From Pelodictyon luteolum DSM 273 (GTDB lineage Bacteria > Bacteroidota > Chlorobiia > Chlorobiales > Chlorobiaceae): 64,000 bases of DNA. The stretch spans positions 869,001 to 933,000 of the forward strand of contig NC_007512.1 in assembly GCF_000012485.1 (NCBI RefSeq). The letters are read 5' to 3'. The position numbers and the translations under genes are program-made. This document shows, piece after piece, positions 25,511 to 34,322 of the stretch. The stretch's first letter is position 1, and every line of letters starts with the position of its first letter. The notes under the pieces are model-generated. The model was not told the origin of the DNA, ran no database searches, and saw nothing but the letters and a program-made list of their open reading frames with translations.

Positions 25511-27721
25511 TCAATGTTCCGGCTGAAAGTTGCTGTCGCCCGTCTGCCAGAGCCCGAAGGAGAGCACGTCGGCCAGCGACTCGAACGTTTTTGATTTGGT
25601 GTTGCCCATCCCGTGCCCGGCTTTCCTGTCAGCGAAAAAGAGCACCGGTTTTGCTGACGTCGTCGCCTGCTGGAGCCGTGCCGCGAACTTCGCCGGCTGC
25701 CAGGCGCTGACCCTCGGGTCGTTCAGGCCGGTGGTCACGAGTGCGGCAGGATAGGCGGTGCCATCCTGTATGTTCAGGTAGGGGTCCATGGCAATGAGGG
25801 CGCGGCATTCATCCTCCTTGTGCACCGTTCCGAACTCCGGTACGTTCACCGGTCCGTTCGGAGTCTTTTCCCCGCGCAGCGGGTTCATGGCTCCGACCTG
25901 TGGAATGACTGCCCCGAACAGCTCCGGCCGCTCCGCCATCGCCATCCCCACCATGATTCCCCCCGCACTCGCACCGTTGAGGACGATTTTTCCCGGTTTC
26001 GTGTACCCGTTCCGTACGAGGTACTCCGCCGAGGCGATGGCGTCTTTCCAGGTGTTGGGTTTCTTCTCCTTCATGCCCTCCACATGCCACCGGTCGCCAA
26101 GCTCCCCGCCGCCGCGCACATGGGCGATGGCGAAGATTCCGCCCCGTGTGGTCCAGAGCAGCGTGGAGGGGCTGAAGAACGGCGAGATCGATTTGCCGTA
26201 GGCGCCGTATCCGTAAAGCAGCACAGGGTTCTCTCCATTCCGTTTGAGCCCCTTGCGGTAGACGAGGGAGAGGGGTACCATGGTGCCGTCGTGGGACGGC
26301 ACCATCACCTCTTCCACCACCATGTTCCGGTACTCGGGGTACTCCGCCGAGGAAGAGATGGTTTCTTTGCGGTATGTTCCGGTTTCGGGCAGGTAGCGGT
26401 AGCGGCGGTAGTCGCTGCTCCAGCCGGCGATGGTTACCCAGATGTCCCTGAACCTCGGGCCTTTCGAGGAGATGTAGGCCGAGCCGGCCCTGAAGGGGAG
26501 GGTGAGCGGGGCGACTTTGCCGGTCGCGTGCTCGAGCCGGTACATCGTCGCTTCGACGCCGTGGCGGGATCGGGTGAAGTAGAGGGCGTCACGGGTAAGG
26601 CTGAAGGATGTGAGGAGCGCGTCGGGGTCTTCCCCGACGACGGTTTCAGCGTTGCTGAAGTCCGGCCGCTCGAGCGGGGTTTTCAGGATCCTGAAACGGG
26701 GAGCGTTTTTCGGCGTGAACACGTACAGCTCAGTCGCTGTGGTTGCAAAATCATGGATCTCGTCTTCGGGGCGGATCAGCGGCTTCCAGTCGATCTTCGG
26801 GGCCAGCAGGCCGGCCGAAGGGGCGGTGTAGACCCGGAGGCGCCGCTCGACGCTGGAGACGAAGGCGAAGAGGCGCCCGCTCTCGCGGTCATAGGTGACG
26901 CCGGGAATCTCGGAGCCTGCAATCTGCAGCTCGGGGTACTTTTCGGCTGAAAATATCTCGATATCCTCCTTCGGGTCGGTACCGGCCCGGTGCAGGAATA
27001 CCTGACTGTCGTACTGCGGGTTCTGGCCCGGGCGGGTAAGGGGCCGCAGCCTGTTGTAGATGAATGCGGTGCCGTCCTCCGTCCATGAGGGAGAGGCGAA
27101 CCGGCAGCGGTCGATGATTTCAGGGTAGAGCTGTTTACGGTCGACGTCCATGATGAGGATGCGGTCATCTTCCGAGCCGTTGGCCGATACCGATACGGCT
27201 ACCCTCAACCCGTCGTCGGAAGGGGAGATGTGGCTGATGACATGGCGCGTGCCTTTTTCGCGGTCGAGGGTGCCGGGGTCGAAGAGCAGGGTTTCCCTGC
27301 CTTTGAACCCCTCCCGCAGGTAGAGTTTGCCGGTTTCATCGCCGGGCGTTTCCTTGAGGTAGAAGTAACGGTCGTTGTCGGTGATGGAGAGACTGTAGGC
27401 CTTCGACTTCCTCCTCAGGTCGAACTCCTCCATTTTCCGGAGCAGTTTACCTCTGCCGGGGATGCTTTCGAGCACCGCGCGGGCATGCTCCGACTGCTCC
27501 TGGACCCACTCCGCGACAGCGGGAACACTGAAATCCTCAAGCGGGCGGAACGGGTCGGAGACCTCCACCCCGCAGAGCGTCTCAGTGTGCGGCCGGCAGG
27601 GCGGAGCAACCCTCGGCGCCGCCGGACCCTGTTCCGTGGCCTGGAGGGTCCCGCCGGAGAGGAGAGAAGCGAAAAGCAGGACGATGAGGAGGGATGCCGG
27701 GGATCGGGTCATTGGCGTCAA
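25511..27721 (-). CDS. Prolyl oligopeptidase (S9A)
   Basis: The 736-residue product has a signal peptide (SLLIVLLFASLLSGG), so it should act in the periplasm. A beta-propeller domain (about residues 40-440) is followed by an alpha/beta hydrolase. Catalytic residues are visible: Ser in NGASAGG (about 584), Asp in TGLNDPRV (about 665) and His in KAGHGMG (about 702). Length is normal for the family. It cleaves short peptides after proline. The gene is alone on its strand; its 3' end faces the ABC-F gene. Confidence 0.93.
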   Translation of the reverse strand: MTPMTRSPASLLIVLLFASLLSGGTLQATEQGPAAPRVAPPCRPHTETLCGVEVSDPFRPLEDFSVPAVAEWVQEQSEHARAVLESIPGRGKLLRKMEEFDLRRKSKAYSLSITDNDRYFYLKETPGDETGKLYLREGFKGRETLLFDPGTLDREKGTRHVISHISPSDDGLRVAVSVSANGSEDDRILIMDVDRKQLYPEIIDRCRFASPSWTEDGTAFIYNRLRPLTRPGQNPQYDSQVFLHRAGTDPKEDIEIFSAEKYPELQIAGSEIPGVTYDRESGRLFAFVSSVERRLRVYTAPSAGLLAPKIDWKPLIRPEDEIHDFATTATELYVFTPKNAPRFRILKTPLERPDFSNAETVVGEDPDALLTSFSLTRDALYFTRSRHGVEATMYRLEHATGKVAPLTLPFRAGSAYISSKGPRFRDIWVTIAGWSSDYRRYRYLPETGTYRKETISSSAEYPEYRNMVVEEVMVPSHDGTMVPLSLVYRKGLKRNGENPVLLYGYGAYGKSISPFFSPSTLLWTTRGGIFAIAHVRGGGELGDRWHVEGMKEKKPNTWKDAIASAEYLVRNGYTKPGKIVLNGASAGGIMVGMAMAERPELFGAVIPQVGAMNPLRGEKTPNGPVNVPEFGTVHKEDECRALIAMDPYLNIQDGTAYPAALVTTGLNDPRVSAWQPAKFAARLQQATTSAKPVLFFADRKAGHGMGNTKSKTFESLADVLSFGLWQTGDSNFQPEH

Positions 27722-27857
27722 GGGGTTTGAATGTGAAGCTGTCTTTTTCGTTGTACAAGAAAGCGGCCAGGCAGTGTGGTGCTGCCGGCCGCTGTGCTCA
27801 CTGCTCTATTCGTGTAATATACAGCATTACAGATAATCCCCGGGGGCCGTCAATCGT

Positions 27858-28391
27858 TCATCTCCAGCGGGGGCGATCTGCGTCTCTCTGGCGGTCACGG
27901 TCATTGGAACGGTCATTGGAACGGTCATTGTAACGGTCATTAGGGCGATTCCTGTCCTGCCGTTCCCAACTCTCTGCTCGGCGGTATTCCCGGTCCCGCC
28001 GCTGGCGGATCTCCTCATACCGGTACCGTGAGATGTGAGTGGGCAGGCGCTGCCTGCGCACCGTCATCCAGGGACCGCGGTAGTTTGATGAGCGGTACCA
28101 CTCCCCTCCGTCATAGATGTAGTACTGGTCCTGGTAATAGATGATGTCATAGGGCGCGCCTACCGAGACATAGAACCCGAGATCCGGAGTGTAGAGGAAC
28201 CGCGGCTGGCGCTCGATTGCAAAGCGCCGGGGACCCCGCTGCTCGACGACAACCGGCGTCGGGGAGCTCACAATGACGGGGCCGGGGGCTCCGAGGTTGA
28301 TGTTGACATTTACTTTCGCCTGTGCGTCCGGCCCGTAAGCGGCTGCGGCGAGAAACGCTGCCAGAGCTGCGGTTTTCATTCCTGTGTTCAT
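27858..28391 (-). CDS. Secreted Tyr/Arg-rich protein with repeat tail
   Basis: The 177-residue product has a signal peptide (MKTAALAAFLAAAAYGPDAQA) and a middle part rich in Tyr and Gly-Pro (YYQDQYYIYDGGEWYRSS; NYRGPW), a pattern seen in many exported bacterial proteins of unknown role. The C-terminal 45 residues are Arg/Asp/Asn-rich, ending in NDRS-type repeats encoded by a 12-bp tandem repeat. AGGACAG lies eight bases before the ATG at 28391. Function is unknown. Confidence 0.75.
   Translation of the reverse strand: MNTGMKTAALAAFLAAAAYGPDAQAKVNVNINLGAPGPVIVSSPTPVVVEQRGPRRFAIERQPRFLYTPDLGFYVSVGAPYDIIYYQDQYYIYDGGEWYRSSNYRGPWMTVRRQRLPTHISRYRYEEIRQRRDREYRRAESWERQDRNRPNDRYNDRSNDRSNDRDRQRDADRPRWR
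27898..27941. repeat. 12-bp tandem repeat inside the gene
   Basis: CGGTCATTGGAA occurs at 27898-27909 and 27910-27921, with one mismatch at 27922-27933 and a partial fourth copy. On the coding strand it encodes Asn-Asp-Arg-Ser/Tyr. Copy-number change would keep the frame. Confidence 0.85.
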
Positions 28392-28503
28392 ACGTACTGT
28401 CCTGTTTTCTTCGTGTTGGCTTCCTGAATTGTCATGGGCACATGGCAGGAGAGGATGAAGATGATGGTCTGCCGGTTCGGGTCCCCGGCAGAGATGATCG
28501 GCT

Positions 28504-29568
28504 TCAGGCTTCTCTTGCGCTCCTGTATATGACGCGGATTTTCTCAAGAGCTTGCGCCATGTCTTCGGGAAGCGGTGCAGTGAAGGAAAGCGGACGCCCG
28601 GTCGTGGGCTGGTGGAAGGAAAGGCTTGCGGCGTGCAGGGCCTGGCGGGGGAGGAGGTCGAGGAGGTTTTTGACGAAGCTTTCGCTTCTCGGGAAGTCGA
28701 GGGTTCGCAGTGAAGCGCCGCCGTAGGTGGTGTCACCGAGGATCTGGTGGCCGAGGTGCTGCATGTGGGCGCGGATCTGGTGGGTCCGGCCGGTGTGGAG
28801 GGTAAGCTCTGCGAGTGAGAACCAGTGGAGGTTTTCGGTGACCCGGTAGTCGGTTATGGCCGTTTTGCCCTCAAGTCCCTCGTAGGGGAAGTTGGCCATG
28901 ACCTTGCGGTCCCTTCTCGAGCGGCCGATGTTGGTATGGATGGTGCCTTCCTGCGGCTCCGGCACCCCCCAGAGGATGGCGGTGTAGAGTTTCGACACCT
29001 TCCGGTCGGCGAACTGCCTGGCAAGGCGGTGGAGTGCGGTGGGGTTCCGGGCGACGATGATGAGGCCGGAGGTGTCCTTGTCGAGCCGGTGCACGATGCC
29101 GGGACGGAGTTCATCCGTTTCAAGTTCTTCTGCATCGGTGCCGAAGTGGTGCAGGATGGCGTTGGCGAGCGTGCCGGTCCAGTTGCCGAACGCAGGATGC
29201 ACCACCATGCCGGGGGCCTTGTTGACCACCATGAGGTCACTGTCCTCGTAGACAATGTCGATCGGGATGTCTTCGGGCGCAAGCTCCGGAGCGGGCGGGC
29301 GGAGGAAGGTCATCTCAATCGAGTCGCAGGACTTCACCCGGTAGTTCGACTTCACCGATTTGCCGTTCACCAGCACCCGTCCGTCCTCGATGGCTTCCTG
29401 TACCTTGTTCCGGGTTGCGTTTTCGACCTGCCGGGTAAGGTACTGGTCGATGCGCATTGGGCACTGCACCCTGCTGACCTGCAGGGTGAGTTTTTTCGGC
29501 TCAAGGGCCAGGTCCCCCCCGGGGGGGCATTCGTTTTTTTGCGGGTGATTTTGCATTTTGCTGAACAT
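28504..29568 (-). CDS. RluD-type pseudouridine synthase
   Basis: The product has about 354 residues. An N-terminal S4 RNA-binding domain (MRIDQYLTRQVENATRNKVQEAIEDGRVLVNG) is followed by the RluA/RluD catalytic domain with HRLDKDTSGLIIVA, holding the catalytic Asp, and HTGRTHQIRAHMQHLGHQILGD. It should modify uridines in 23S rRNA. The start at 29568 was chosen because longer frames run into the promoter of the divergent lpd gene. Near its 5' end is a CCCCCCCGGGGGGG block that encodes Cys-Pro-Pro-Gly-Gly. Confidence 0.88.
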   Translation of the reverse strand: MFSKMQNHPQKNECPPGGDLALEPKKLTLQVSRVQCPMRIDQYLTRQVENATRNKVQEAIEDGRVLVNGKSVKSNYRVKSCDSIEMTFLRPPAPELAPEDIPIDIVYEDSDLMVVNKAPGMVVHPAFGNWTGTLANAILHHFGTDAEELETDELRPGIVHRLDKDTSGLIIVARNPTALHRLARQFADRKVSKLYTAILWGVPEPQEGTIHTNIGRSRRDRKVMANFPYEGLEGKTAITDYRVTENLHWFSLAELTLHTGRTHQIRAHMQHLGHQILGDTTYGGASLRTLDFPRSESFVKNLLDLLPRQALHAASLSFHQPTTGRPLSFTAPLPEDMAQALEKIRVIYRSAREA

Positions 29569-29597
29569 TATACTAAAACCCTGACACAATTCAGCGT

Positions 29598-31016
29598 ATG
29601 CCTTCCATGAACGCTTCAACTCCTCTTTCAGCTCCCCGCAAGGTAGACGTTGCCGTCATCGGTTCCGGGCCCGGCGGCTACGAGGCGGCACTCCTTGCCG
29701 CCCGTATGGGCATGCAGGTCGCCCTCATTGAAAAATCGGCACTGGGCGGCGTCTGCGTCAACTGGGGCTGCATTCCAACCAAAGCCCTGCTCCGGAGCGC
29801 CGAGGCGTTCGACCTCGTCCGGAAAGGGGCGGCGCTCGGCCTGCATGCTCCCGGTGCATCCTTTGAGCTTGCTGCAGCCGTAAAGCGCAGCCGTACGGTG
29901 GTGCTGAAGATCTCGAAGGGAATCGAGTACCAGCTGCGCAAAGCGGGTGTGGAGGTAGTTCCCGGCGAGGCGCGCTTTGCCGGTCCGCACGAGCTCGACA
30001 TCATCCGTGAGGGTGCGGTTGCCGACACCATCACCGCACGCTCCATCATCATCGCCACCGGCGGCAGGATGCGCACCATTCCGGGCCTTGAGCCCGATCT
30101 TCGCCTTCTCATCACGAGCCGCGAGGCTCTTGCCATGAAGGAACTGCCGGCCTCCATGATCGTGCTCGGCGGCGGGGCGATCGGCGTAGAGCTGGCCTGG
30201 TTCTATGCAACCATCGGTACCCGGGTCACCATCGTCGAAATGATGGACCGCCTCATGCCGCTTGAAGATGCCGAGATATCCGAAGCCCTCAAACGCTCGT
30301 TCCAGAAGGCCGGCATCACGGTCGCTACCGGCTCGAAGCTCGAGGACGTAAAAAGAGAAGGGGAGCGGGTTACGGCCCGGCTTATGGTTCCGGGTGAAGA
30401 GCCGCAGGAGATCGAGGCGGAGCGTCTGCTGCTGGCTGTCGGTGTCGGCGGCAGCACCGAAGGGCTCGGGCTCGAGGCTGCCGGTGTCGGTGTGTCGCGG
30501 GGGTTCATTGAAACCGATGCACTGTGCCGGACCGCCGTGGCGCACATATACGCCATCGGCGACGTGCGCGGCGGGATGCTGCTCGCCCACAAGGCCTCGG
30601 CCGAGGCCGCCATCGCCGTTGCCTCCATCGCCGGCACCTCTGCCGAACCCCTGGAAGATACCATGATCCCGCGCTGCGTCTATGCCGAGCCCTCCATCGC
30701 AAGCATCGGCATGAGCGAGGAGCAGGCGGTTGCTGCCGGGAAAAACGTGTCGGTCGGCCGCTCGAACTTTGCCGCATCCGGCAAAGCCAACGCCTACGGC
30801 AGCCTCGAAGGGCTGGTGAAACTGGTGTTCGAGGCCGGGGGCGGGCCGCTGCTCGGCGCCCATCTCATAGGCCACGGCGCAGTGGAGCTCATCGGGGAGC
30901 TGGCGCTTGCCAGAAGCCTCGGCATCACGGCATCAAGGCTCTCCTCGGTCGTCCACGCGCACCCGACCCTGTCGGAGTCGATTCGTGAAGCCGCCCTGCA
31001 GGCTCTCGGGGAGTGA
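29598..31016 (+). CDS. lpdA: Dihydrolipoyl dehydrogenase
   Basis: The 472-residue FAD enzyme oxidises dihydrolipoamide with NAD+. The FAD site GSGPGGYEAALLAARMG, the redox pair in GGVCVNWGCIPTK (C53, C58), a second dinucleotide fold (MIVLGGGAIGVELAWFYATIG) and the C-terminal HAHPTLSE with the catalytic His-Glu are all present. No E1 or E2 gene is adjacent, so it may serve 2-oxo acid dehydrogenases or glycine cleavage encoded elsewhere. An ATG at 29607 is an alternative start. Confidence 0.94.
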   Translation: MPSMNASTPLSAPRKVDVAVIGSGPGGYEAALLAARMGMQVALIEKSALGGVCVNWGCIPTKALLRSAEAFDLVRKGAALGLHAPGASFELAAAVKRSRTVVLKISKGIEYQLRKAGVEVVPGEARFAGPHELDIIREGAVADTITARSIIIATGGRMRTIPGLEPDLRLLITSREALAMKELPASMIVLGGGAIGVELAWFYATIGTRVTIVEMMDRLMPLEDAEISEALKRSFQKAGITVATGSKLEDVKREGERVTARLMVPGEEPQEIEAERLLLAVGVGGSTEGLGLEAAGVGVSRGFIETDALCRTAVAHIYAIGDVRGGMLLAHKASAEAAIAVASIAGTSAEPLEDTMIPRCVYAEPSIASIGMSEEQAVAAGKNVSVGRSNFAASGKANAYGSLEGLVKLVFEAGGGPLLGAHLIGHGAVELIGELALARSLGITASRLSSVVHAHPTLSESIREAALQALGE

Positions 31017-31175
31017 AGGGCATGCCGGCCGCCACCTTTATTAAAAGGATTTTCGATTGTCGGGCTAAAAGCATAAATTCAAGGTTTATTATTGCAACTC
31101 CTTAACCAACAGTAAGCCTTTTCCGGTGAATGATTTCTCGGTTCACGGGGCGGGGTCTCAACCAAACGATCAATT

Positions 31176-32330
31176 ATGACTCAGACTGAAACAGCTGCCA
31201 AGAAAACTGCTGCCAGGAAAACAGTTGCCAAGAAGGCCGCAGCGGCTCCTGCACCCAAAAAGGCTGCAGCTCCTGCCAAGAAGAAGTCCGGCCTTGCGTT
31301 TCCTTTCACCGCCATCGTCGGCCAGGAGGAAATGAAGCTCAGTCTGATCCTCAACATCATCGATCCGAGGATCGGCGGCGTGCTCGTCATGGGCCACAGG
31401 GGTACCGGCAAGAGCACCACGGTCCGTGCGCTTGCAGAGGTGCTTCCCTTCATCGAACGCGTACAGGACGACATCTACAACCGCACCCCTTCGCAGTTTG
31501 TCGAGGGTGAGGATGCAAGGAAAGGCGCAAAAGCGATCGACCCCGCAACCCTGAAGACCGAGAAGATCCCCGTTCCCGTCGTCGACCTTCCGCTCGGTGC
31601 GACTGAAGACCGCGTCTGCGGTACCATCGACATCGAACAGGCGCTCACCAGCGGCGTCAAGGCCTTCGAGCCGGGTCTGCTCGCCCAGGCCAACCGCGGC
31701 TTCCTTTACATCGACGAGGTCAACCTCCTCGACGACCACCTTGTCGACGTGCTGCTTGATGTGGCCGCCAGCGGCAAGAACGTGGTCGAGCGCGAGGGCA
31801 TCAGCATCCGCCACCCGGCCCGCTTCGTGCTCGTCGGTTCCGGCAACCCCGAGGAAGGCGAGCTCCGCCCGCAGCTCCTCGACCGTTTCGGCCTCCATGC
31901 CCGCATCATCACCATCCTCGACGTCGCCAAGCGTGTCGACATCGTCAAGCGCCGCCGTGACTTCGATGAGGACCCGGATGCCTTCATGAAGAAGTACAAC
32001 CGCGAGCAGGTCAAGCTGCAGAAGAAGATCCAGACCGCCAAGGACCTGCTTCCGGAAGTGACGATGAGCGACGAGGTACTGACCGACATCGCCCGCCTCT
32101 GCATGAACCTCGGCATCGACGGCCACCGCGGTGAACTTACCATCACCCGTACCGCCCACGCCCACGCCGCCTTCATGGGCCAGAAGGTGGTCACCATGAA
32201 GCATGTCAGGGAGATCGCAGGACTCTGCCTCCGCCACCGCCTCCGCAAGGATCCGCTGGAGACGCTTGATGCTGGAGAGAAGATCGAACGTGAGCTCGCA
32301 AAAGTCCTTGGAGAAGCAGAAGCAGTATAA
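31176..32330 (+). CDS. bchI: Magnesium chelatase ATPase subunit I
   Basis: The 384-residue AAA+ subunit drives Mg insertion into protoporphyrin IX, the first committed step to bacteriochlorophyll. Walker A is GHRGTGKST (residues 73-81), Walker B is LYIDEVNLLDDH and the arginine finger region is PQLLDRFGLHARI. Residues 7-37 form an Ala/Lys-rich tail (AKKTAARKTVAKKAAAA...), an addition to the usual core of about 345 residues. The bchI stop and bchD start overlap by one base (TAATG), so the two subunits are translationally coupled. Confidence 0.96.
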   Translation: MTQTETAAKKTAARKTVAKKAAAAPAPKKAAAPAKKKSGLAFPFTAIVGQEEMKLSLILNIIDPRIGGVLVMGHRGTGKSTTVRALAEVLPFIERVQDDIYNRTPSQFVEGEDARKGAKAIDPATLKTEKIPVPVVDLPLGATEDRVCGTIDIEQALTSGVKAFEPGLLAQANRGFLYIDEVNLLDDHLVDVLLDVAASGKNVVEREGISIRHPARFVLVGSGNPEEGELRPQLLDRFGLHARIITILDVAKRVDIVKRRRDFDEDPDAFMKKYNREQVKLQKKIQTAKDLLPEVTMSDEVLTDIARLCMNLGIDGHRGELTITRTAHAHAAFMGQKVVTMKHVREIAGLCLRHRLRKDPLETLDAGEKIERELAKVLGEAEAV

Positions 32331-34192
32331 TGAAGATAGCTTTTACCGATATAGTGGGAATGGATCTGGCCAAGCAGGCGCTCATGCTGCTGGCCGTCGA
32401 TCCAGCCCTCGGCGGTGTCGTCATCCCCTCGGCCGTAGGCTCGGGCAAGTCGACTCTGGCCAGGGCATTTGCCGACATCCTTCCCGAAGGGACCCCCTTC
32501 GTGGAACTGCCCCTGAACGTCACTGAAGACCGCCTCATCGGCGGCGTCGACCTTGAGGCGACTCTGGCAAGCGGCGTACGCGTCGTGCAGCACGGCGTGC
32601 TCTCAAAAGCCGATGGCGGCGTGCTCTATGTCGACTCGCTGAGCCTGCTTGACAGCTCGGCCGTGTCGCACATCATGGACGCCATGTCGAGGGGCGAAGT
32701 GCTCGTCGAGCGTGAAGGACTCAGCGAGGTGCACCCGGCCAACTTCATGCTGGTCGGTACCTACGACCCCACAGACGGCGAGGTGCGCATGGGCCTGCTC
32801 GACAGGATCGGCATCATCGTCCCCTTCACCGCGCAGAACGATTTCCGGGCGCGCAAGAAAATCGTCGATGTCGTCCTTGGAAAAAGGAATCTTGAAGATA
32901 CCCGCGACGAACTGAAAATGCTCGCCGGGTTCATCGATGCGGCCAAGGAACAGCTTCCGCTGGTCTCCATCACGAAAGAACAGGTGCAGGCGCTCATACA
33001 GACCGCCCTCAGCCTCGGCGTCGAGGGCAACCGCGTCGACATTTTCACCGTCCGTGCCGCACTTGCCAGCGCAGCCCTACAGCAGCGCAGCGATGTCGAT
33101 GAAGAGGACATGAAGCTGGCCATCAAGCTGGTGCTCATTCCCCGTGCGACCCGCATGCCCGAGCGTGAAGAGGCGGCTGAGGAGATGGGACCCGAAGAGG
33201 CGCCGCCTCCCGAAGAGGAGCCGCAGGACGGGGAAGAAGAGCAGCAGCCGGACAACTCGACGGACGCCGATGCCGAAGAGGAGAAGGAGGAGACCCCCGA
33301 CATGATCGAGGAGCTCATGATGGAAGCCATCGAGACCGAGCTGCCGGACAACATCATGAACATTTCGCTGGCTTCGAAGAAGAAGAGCACGTCGGGAAGC
33401 CGCGGCGAGGCCTTGAACAACCGGCGCGGCCGTTTCGTCAGGGCCCAGCCCGGCGAGATGCGCAGCGGCAAGGTGGCCCTCATCCCCACGCTGATATCGG
33501 CAGCTCCGTGGCAGGAGACCCGCAAGAAAGACAAGAAGATGGCGGGCAGGCCGAAAACCGCCCTCATCATCAGCAAGGACGACGTGAAGATCAAGCGGTT
33601 CCGCGACAAGAGCGGTACCCTGTTCATCTTCATGGTCGACGCCTCCGGCTCGATGGCACTCAACCGCATGCGCCAGGCCAAGGGCGCGGTTGCAAGCCTG
33701 CTACAGAACGCTTATGTGCATCGCGACCAGGTCGCACTCATCTCCTTCCGCGGCAAGCAGGCACAGGTGCTTCTTCCCCCTTCGCAGAGTGTTGACCGTG
33801 CAAAGCGCGAGCTCGACGTGCTGCCGACCGGCGGCGGAACCCCGCTCGCCTCAGCCCTCTACCTCGGTTGGGAGACCGCCAAGCAGGCCCGCACCAAGGG
33901 AGTCTCGCAGATCATGTTCGTGCTCATCACCGACGGGCGCGGCAACATCGGCCTGCAGTCCTCGTTTGACCCCAATGCCGAGAAACCCTCCAAAGAGGAT
34001 CTCGAAAAAGAGGTCGAAGCGCTCTCGCTCTCCGTGCAGTCCGACGGCATTGCCTCCGTGGTCATCGATACCCAGATGAACTACCTCTCCCGCGGCGAAG
34101 CTCCCAAACTTGCCCAGAAACTCGGCGGCCGCTACCTCTACCTTCCGAACGCAAAAGCCGAGCAGATCGTCGACGCAGCCCTCAGCTTCTGA
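32330..34192 (+). CDS. bchD: Magnesium chelatase subunit D
   Basis: The 620-residue subunit has an N-terminal AAA+-like module related to BchI, an acidic Pro/Glu linker at about residues 278-326 and a C-terminal integrin-like vWA domain with a MIDAS motif DASGSMA (D437). The ATPase core has AVGSGKST-type Walker A but is likely less active, as usual for BchD. It bridges the BchI hexamer and the porphyrin-binding H subunit. Confidence 0.95.
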   Translation: MKIAFTDIVGMDLAKQALMLLAVDPALGGVVIPSAVGSGKSTLARAFADILPEGTPFVELPLNVTEDRLIGGVDLEATLASGVRVVQHGVLSKADGGVLYVDSLSLLDSSAVSHIMDAMSRGEVLVEREGLSEVHPANFMLVGTYDPTDGEVRMGLLDRIGIIVPFTAQNDFRARKKIVDVVLGKRNLEDTRDELKMLAGFIDAAKEQLPLVSITKEQVQALIQTALSLGVEGNRVDIFTVRAALASAALQQRSDVDEEDMKLAIKLVLIPRATRMPEREEAAEEMGPEEAPPPEEEPQDGEEEQQPDNSTDADAEEEKEETPDMIEELMMEAIETELPDNIMNISLASKKKSTSGSRGEALNNRRGRFVRAQPGEMRSGKVALIPTLISAAPWQETRKKDKKMAGRPKTALIISKDDVKIKRFRDKSGTLFIFMVDASGSMALNRMRQAKGAVASLLQNAYVHRDQVALISFRGKQAQVLLPPSQSVDRAKRELDVLPTGGGTPLASALYLGWETAKQARTKGVSQIMFVLITDGRGNIGLQSSFDPNAEKPSKEDLEKEVEALSLSVQSDGIASVVIDTQMNYLSRGEAPKLAQKLGGRYLYLPNAKAEQIVDAALSF

Positions 34193-34205
34193 CATTTTCC
34201 CCATT

Positions 34206-34229
34206 CCGTCCCGGCATGTTCCGGGACGG
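34206..34229 (+). terminator. Hairpin between bchD and bchH
   Basis: CCGTCCCGG (34206-34214) pairs perfectly with CCGGGACGG (34221-34229), followed by a loose T-rich tract (ATATTTCTTGATTTTC). It may partly end bchID transcripts so that the large subunit is expressed at a different level. Confidence 0.65.
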
Positions 34230-34255
34230 GATATTTCTTGATTTTCTTCTTCTTT

Positions 34256-34268
34256 TCTACATTGTAGA
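34256..34268. promoter_or_regulatory. Palindrome upstream of bchH
   Basis: TCTACATTGTAGA is a perfect 13-base inverted repeat located 55 bases before the bchH start and after the hairpin. It has the size and symmetry of an operator half-site pair. No known regulator site is recognised. Confidence 0.35.
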
Positions 34269-34322
34269 TACGGGTTGCCACGGCGGCCTGAATATCTTTT
34301 TTGTAAAAAAGTCAAGGAAGTC

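Noticed and set aside
25820-26950. 376-codon frame opposite the prolyl oligopeptidase
   Set aside because: No motif, and the other strand carries the catalytic triad of a known enzyme.
29628-30875. 415-codon frame opposite lpdA
   Set aside because: Shadow of the dihydrolipoyl dehydrogenase gene.
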